12,149 nucleotides of DNA from Rhizobacter sp. (lineage in GTDB: Bacteria > Pseudomonadota > Gammaproteobacteria > Burkholderiales > Burkholderiaceae_C), in assembly GCA_025351675.1 (NCBI GenBank), contig JANXVK010000141.1:1-12149 (forward strand), read 5' to 3'. Positions 11,116 through 12,149 of the stretch are shown here, in pieces. Made by a program: the position numbers and the translations under genes. A model generated the notes under the pieces. That model was not told the DNA's origin. It saw nothing but the letters and a program-made list of their open reading frames with translations, and ran no database searches. Positions within the stretch are counted from its first letter, which is position 1. Every line of letters starts with the position of its first letter.

Positions 11116-11191
11116 TGGTGCCGGCTGTCGGAATCGAACTGACGACCTTCCGCTTACAAGGCGGGTGCTCTACCAACTGAGCTAAGCCGGC
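11116..11191 (-). tRNA. tRNA-Thr (anticodon UGU)
   Basis: Read on the minus strand, a 76-nt cloverleaf is complete: acceptor stem GCCGGCT/AGCCGGC, D-arm GCTC...GAGC, anticodon loop CTTGTAA with TGT at positions 34-36, T-loop TTCGATT, discriminator A, and an encoded CCA (11118-11116). It closely resembles E. coli tRNA-Thr(UGU), including the A-C mismatch in the T stem. The top pair of the anticodon stem (27-43) is a C-A mismatch. This tRNA reads ACA and, if modified, other threonine codons. Confidence 0.97.
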
Positions 11192-11194
11192 GTG

Positions 11195-11234
11195 GCATGG
11201 CGAAAAGCCATGCACTCAAACGTTGAAAAGTATA
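11195..11234 (-). promoter_or_regulatory. Candidate tRNA-Thr promoter and leader hairpin
   Basis: On the minus strand, TATACT (11234-11229) is a five-of-six match to a -10 box and would start transcription about 30 nt before the tRNA. The short leader holds a perfect 7-bp hairpin (GCATGGC/GCCATGC, 11195-11213, loop of five) just ahead of the mature 5' end, where RNase P would remove it. The -35 match (TGAAGC, 18 nt upstream) is weak. Alternatively the hairpin marks the 3' end of the sspB transcript, though no U-run follows. Confidence 0.35.
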
Positions 11235-11241
11235 CGGCGCG

Positions 11242-11763
11242 CTACTTGACGCGCTTCAGCGATGGCCGCCCGCCCGCCGGCGGCTCTGGCGGCGGCCCGG
11301 GCTCGCCGGAGGCCCCACCGCTCTTCGGCGACGGCGCATCGGTCAGCGTCAGCTTCGGGCCGCGCGGAGGCGTCAGCGTGGCAGGCGTTTCAGCGCTGGC
11401 CGGCGACGCGTTCGTCTGCCCTTCGGTCGGCATCGGAAACGCCATGCCCTGCCCGTTCTCGCGCGCGTAGATCGCGATCACATGGTCGATCGGCACGACG
11501 ATCTCGCGCGAGCTGCCGCCGAAGCGGGCCTTGAACTCGATCGTCTCGTTGCCGAGCTTCAGCGCGCTGGTCGCCTCGAACCCGACGTTGAGCACGATCT
11601 CGTTGTTCTTGACGTACTCGCTTGGCACCTGGACGTGCGCATCGACAAACACCGCGACGTACGGCGTGAAGCCGTTGTCGGTGCACCAGTCGTGCAACGC
11701 ACGGATCAGGTACGGCCGGGTCGACGTGCCGGCCGTGGCCGGTGCGATCGGGGGGCTGCTCAT
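11242..11763 (-). CDS. sspB: ClpXP protease specificity-enhancing factor SspB
   Basis: A 173-residue cytosolic adaptor that hands ssrA-tagged and other proteins to ClpXP. The N-terminal folded domain (about 15-110) contains STRPYLIRALHDWC, PYVAVFVDAHVQVP, EIVLNVGFEATSAL, the substrate-groove strand FKARFGGSSREIVVP and AIYARENGQGMAFP, all characteristic of SspB. A flexible Ala/Pro/Gly-rich linker follows, and the end GRPSLKRVK is the ClpX-binding tail. The start at 11763 gives MSSPP and lies 17 nt after the sspA stop; the ribosome binding site is modest (AGGCGA). The open frame continues upstream to 11913, but this would overlap sspA. sspA-sspB is a conserved operon order. The tRNA-Thr gene follows on the same strand. 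Confidence 0.95.
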   Translation of the reverse strand: MSSPPIAPATAGTSTRPYLIRALHDWCTDNGFTPYVAVFVDAHVQVPSEYVKNNEIVLNVGFEATSALKLGNETIEFKARFGGSSREIVVPIDHVIAIYARENGQGMAFPMPTEGQTNASPASAETPATLTPPRGPKLTLTDAPSPKSGGASGEPGPPPEPPAGGRPSLKRVK

Positions 11764-11780
11764 GCTGGCGTCGCCTGCGA

Positions 11781-12149
11781 TTATTTGCGCATCACCTTCT
11801 CGGACGGCGTCAGCGCCTCGATGTAGGCCGGGCGCGAGAAGATGCGCTCGGCGTACTTCAGCAGCGGCACCGCGTTCTTCGACATGTCGATGCCGTAATA
11901 GTCGAGGCGCCACAGCAGCGGCGCGATCGCGACGTCGAGCATCGAGAAGTCGTCGCCCAGCATGTACTTGTTCTTCAGGAAGATCGGCGCGAGCTGGGTC
12001 AGGCGGTCGCGGATCTGCGAGCGGGCCTTTTCGAGCTGCTTGTCGGTGCCCTTCATGCCGCGCGATTCGAGCATGTTCACGTGCGCGAACAGCTCCTTCT
12101 CGAAGTTGAACAGGAACAGCCGCACGCGGGCGCGCGCCACCGGGTCGCC
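11781..12149 (-). CDS. sspA: Stringent starvation protein A, C-terminal part (partial)
   Basis: About 122 codons of the 3' end are present; the frame is open through the window edge (the first codons read GDPVARARVRLF), so the N-terminal thioredoxin-like half is missing. The visible part is the all-helical GST-like C-terminal domain, with KYMLGDDFSMLDVAIAPLLWRLDYYGI near its core and the tail LTPSEKVMRK. SspA is a GST-fold protein without glutathione activity that binds RNA polymerase and changes transcription in stationary phase and stress. A GTG at 12140 could be mistaken for a start, but homology continues upstream of it. It is followed after 17 nt by sspB. Confidence 0.93.
   Translation of the reverse strand, partial: GDPVARARVRLFLFNFEKELFAHVNMLESRGMKGTDKQLEKARSQIRDRLTQLAPIFLKNKYMLGDDFSMLDVAIAPLLWRLDYYGIDMSKNAVPLLKYAERIFSRPAYIEALTPSEKVMRK

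Noticed and set aside
10769..11215. A minus-strand frame across tRNA-Thr with product containing AGLAQLVEHPPCKRKVVSS
   Set aside because: This is the well-known artefact of translating a tRNA gene; the region is tRNA-Thr followed by the antisense of the DUF721 gene.

Overview
The window looks like a chromosomal segment of a high-GC betaproteobacterium, most likely Burkholderiales. This rests on gene order (sspA-sspB, tRNA-Thr, a DciA-like gene, an M23 peptidase, secA and argJ close together), strongly G/C-biased third codon positions, and the sequence character of SecA, SspB and ArgJ. I ran no search, so genus-level placement is not possible. Nearly every long antisense reading frame is a by-product of GC-rich codons and was discarded.

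Layout from left to right: the first codons of an unknown minus-strand gene (1-26); an MFS exporter on the minus strand (41-1393); a spacer with a 24-nt palindrome and a probable 57-residue small gene (1548-1721); argJ on the minus strand (1861-3090); a divergent pair of plus-strand genes with overlapping stop and start codons, made of a heme-oxygenase-like diiron oxidase (HDO) homolog (3258-3905) and an RpfF-type DSF synthase (3902-4846); a convergent hairpin; a membrane hybrid histidine kinase on the minus strand (4889-6670); secA (6778-9522) with an M23 peptidase (9751-10734) upstream of it, both minus; a divergent DciA-like DUF721 gene (10751-11080); tRNA-Thr(UGU) on the minus strand (11116-11191); then sspB (11242-11763) and the 3' part of sspA (from 11781), both minus.

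Most of the window is housekeeping: protein export, arginine synthesis, ClpXP substrate delivery, a replicative-helicase-loader-type protein and cell-wall hydrolysis. The unusual part is 3258-6670. There a DSF (diffusible signal factor, a cis-2-unsaturated fatty acid) synthase with both catalytic glutamates is translationally coupled to a protein carrying an HDO metal-ligand pattern. A hybrid sensor kinase lies convergently next to it. The block separates secA from argJ, which I recall as close neighbours in many Burkholderiales, so it looks like an inserted signalling cassette. My main hypothesis is a DSF-type fatty-acid signalling module in which the oxidase supplies or modifies the fatty-acid signal and the kinase may sense it. 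The genes of the classical Xanthomonas partners RpfB and RpfG are not in the window, and the kinase lacks the C-terminal HPt domain of RpfC. This is an inference from motifs and gene order, not a demonstrated pathway.
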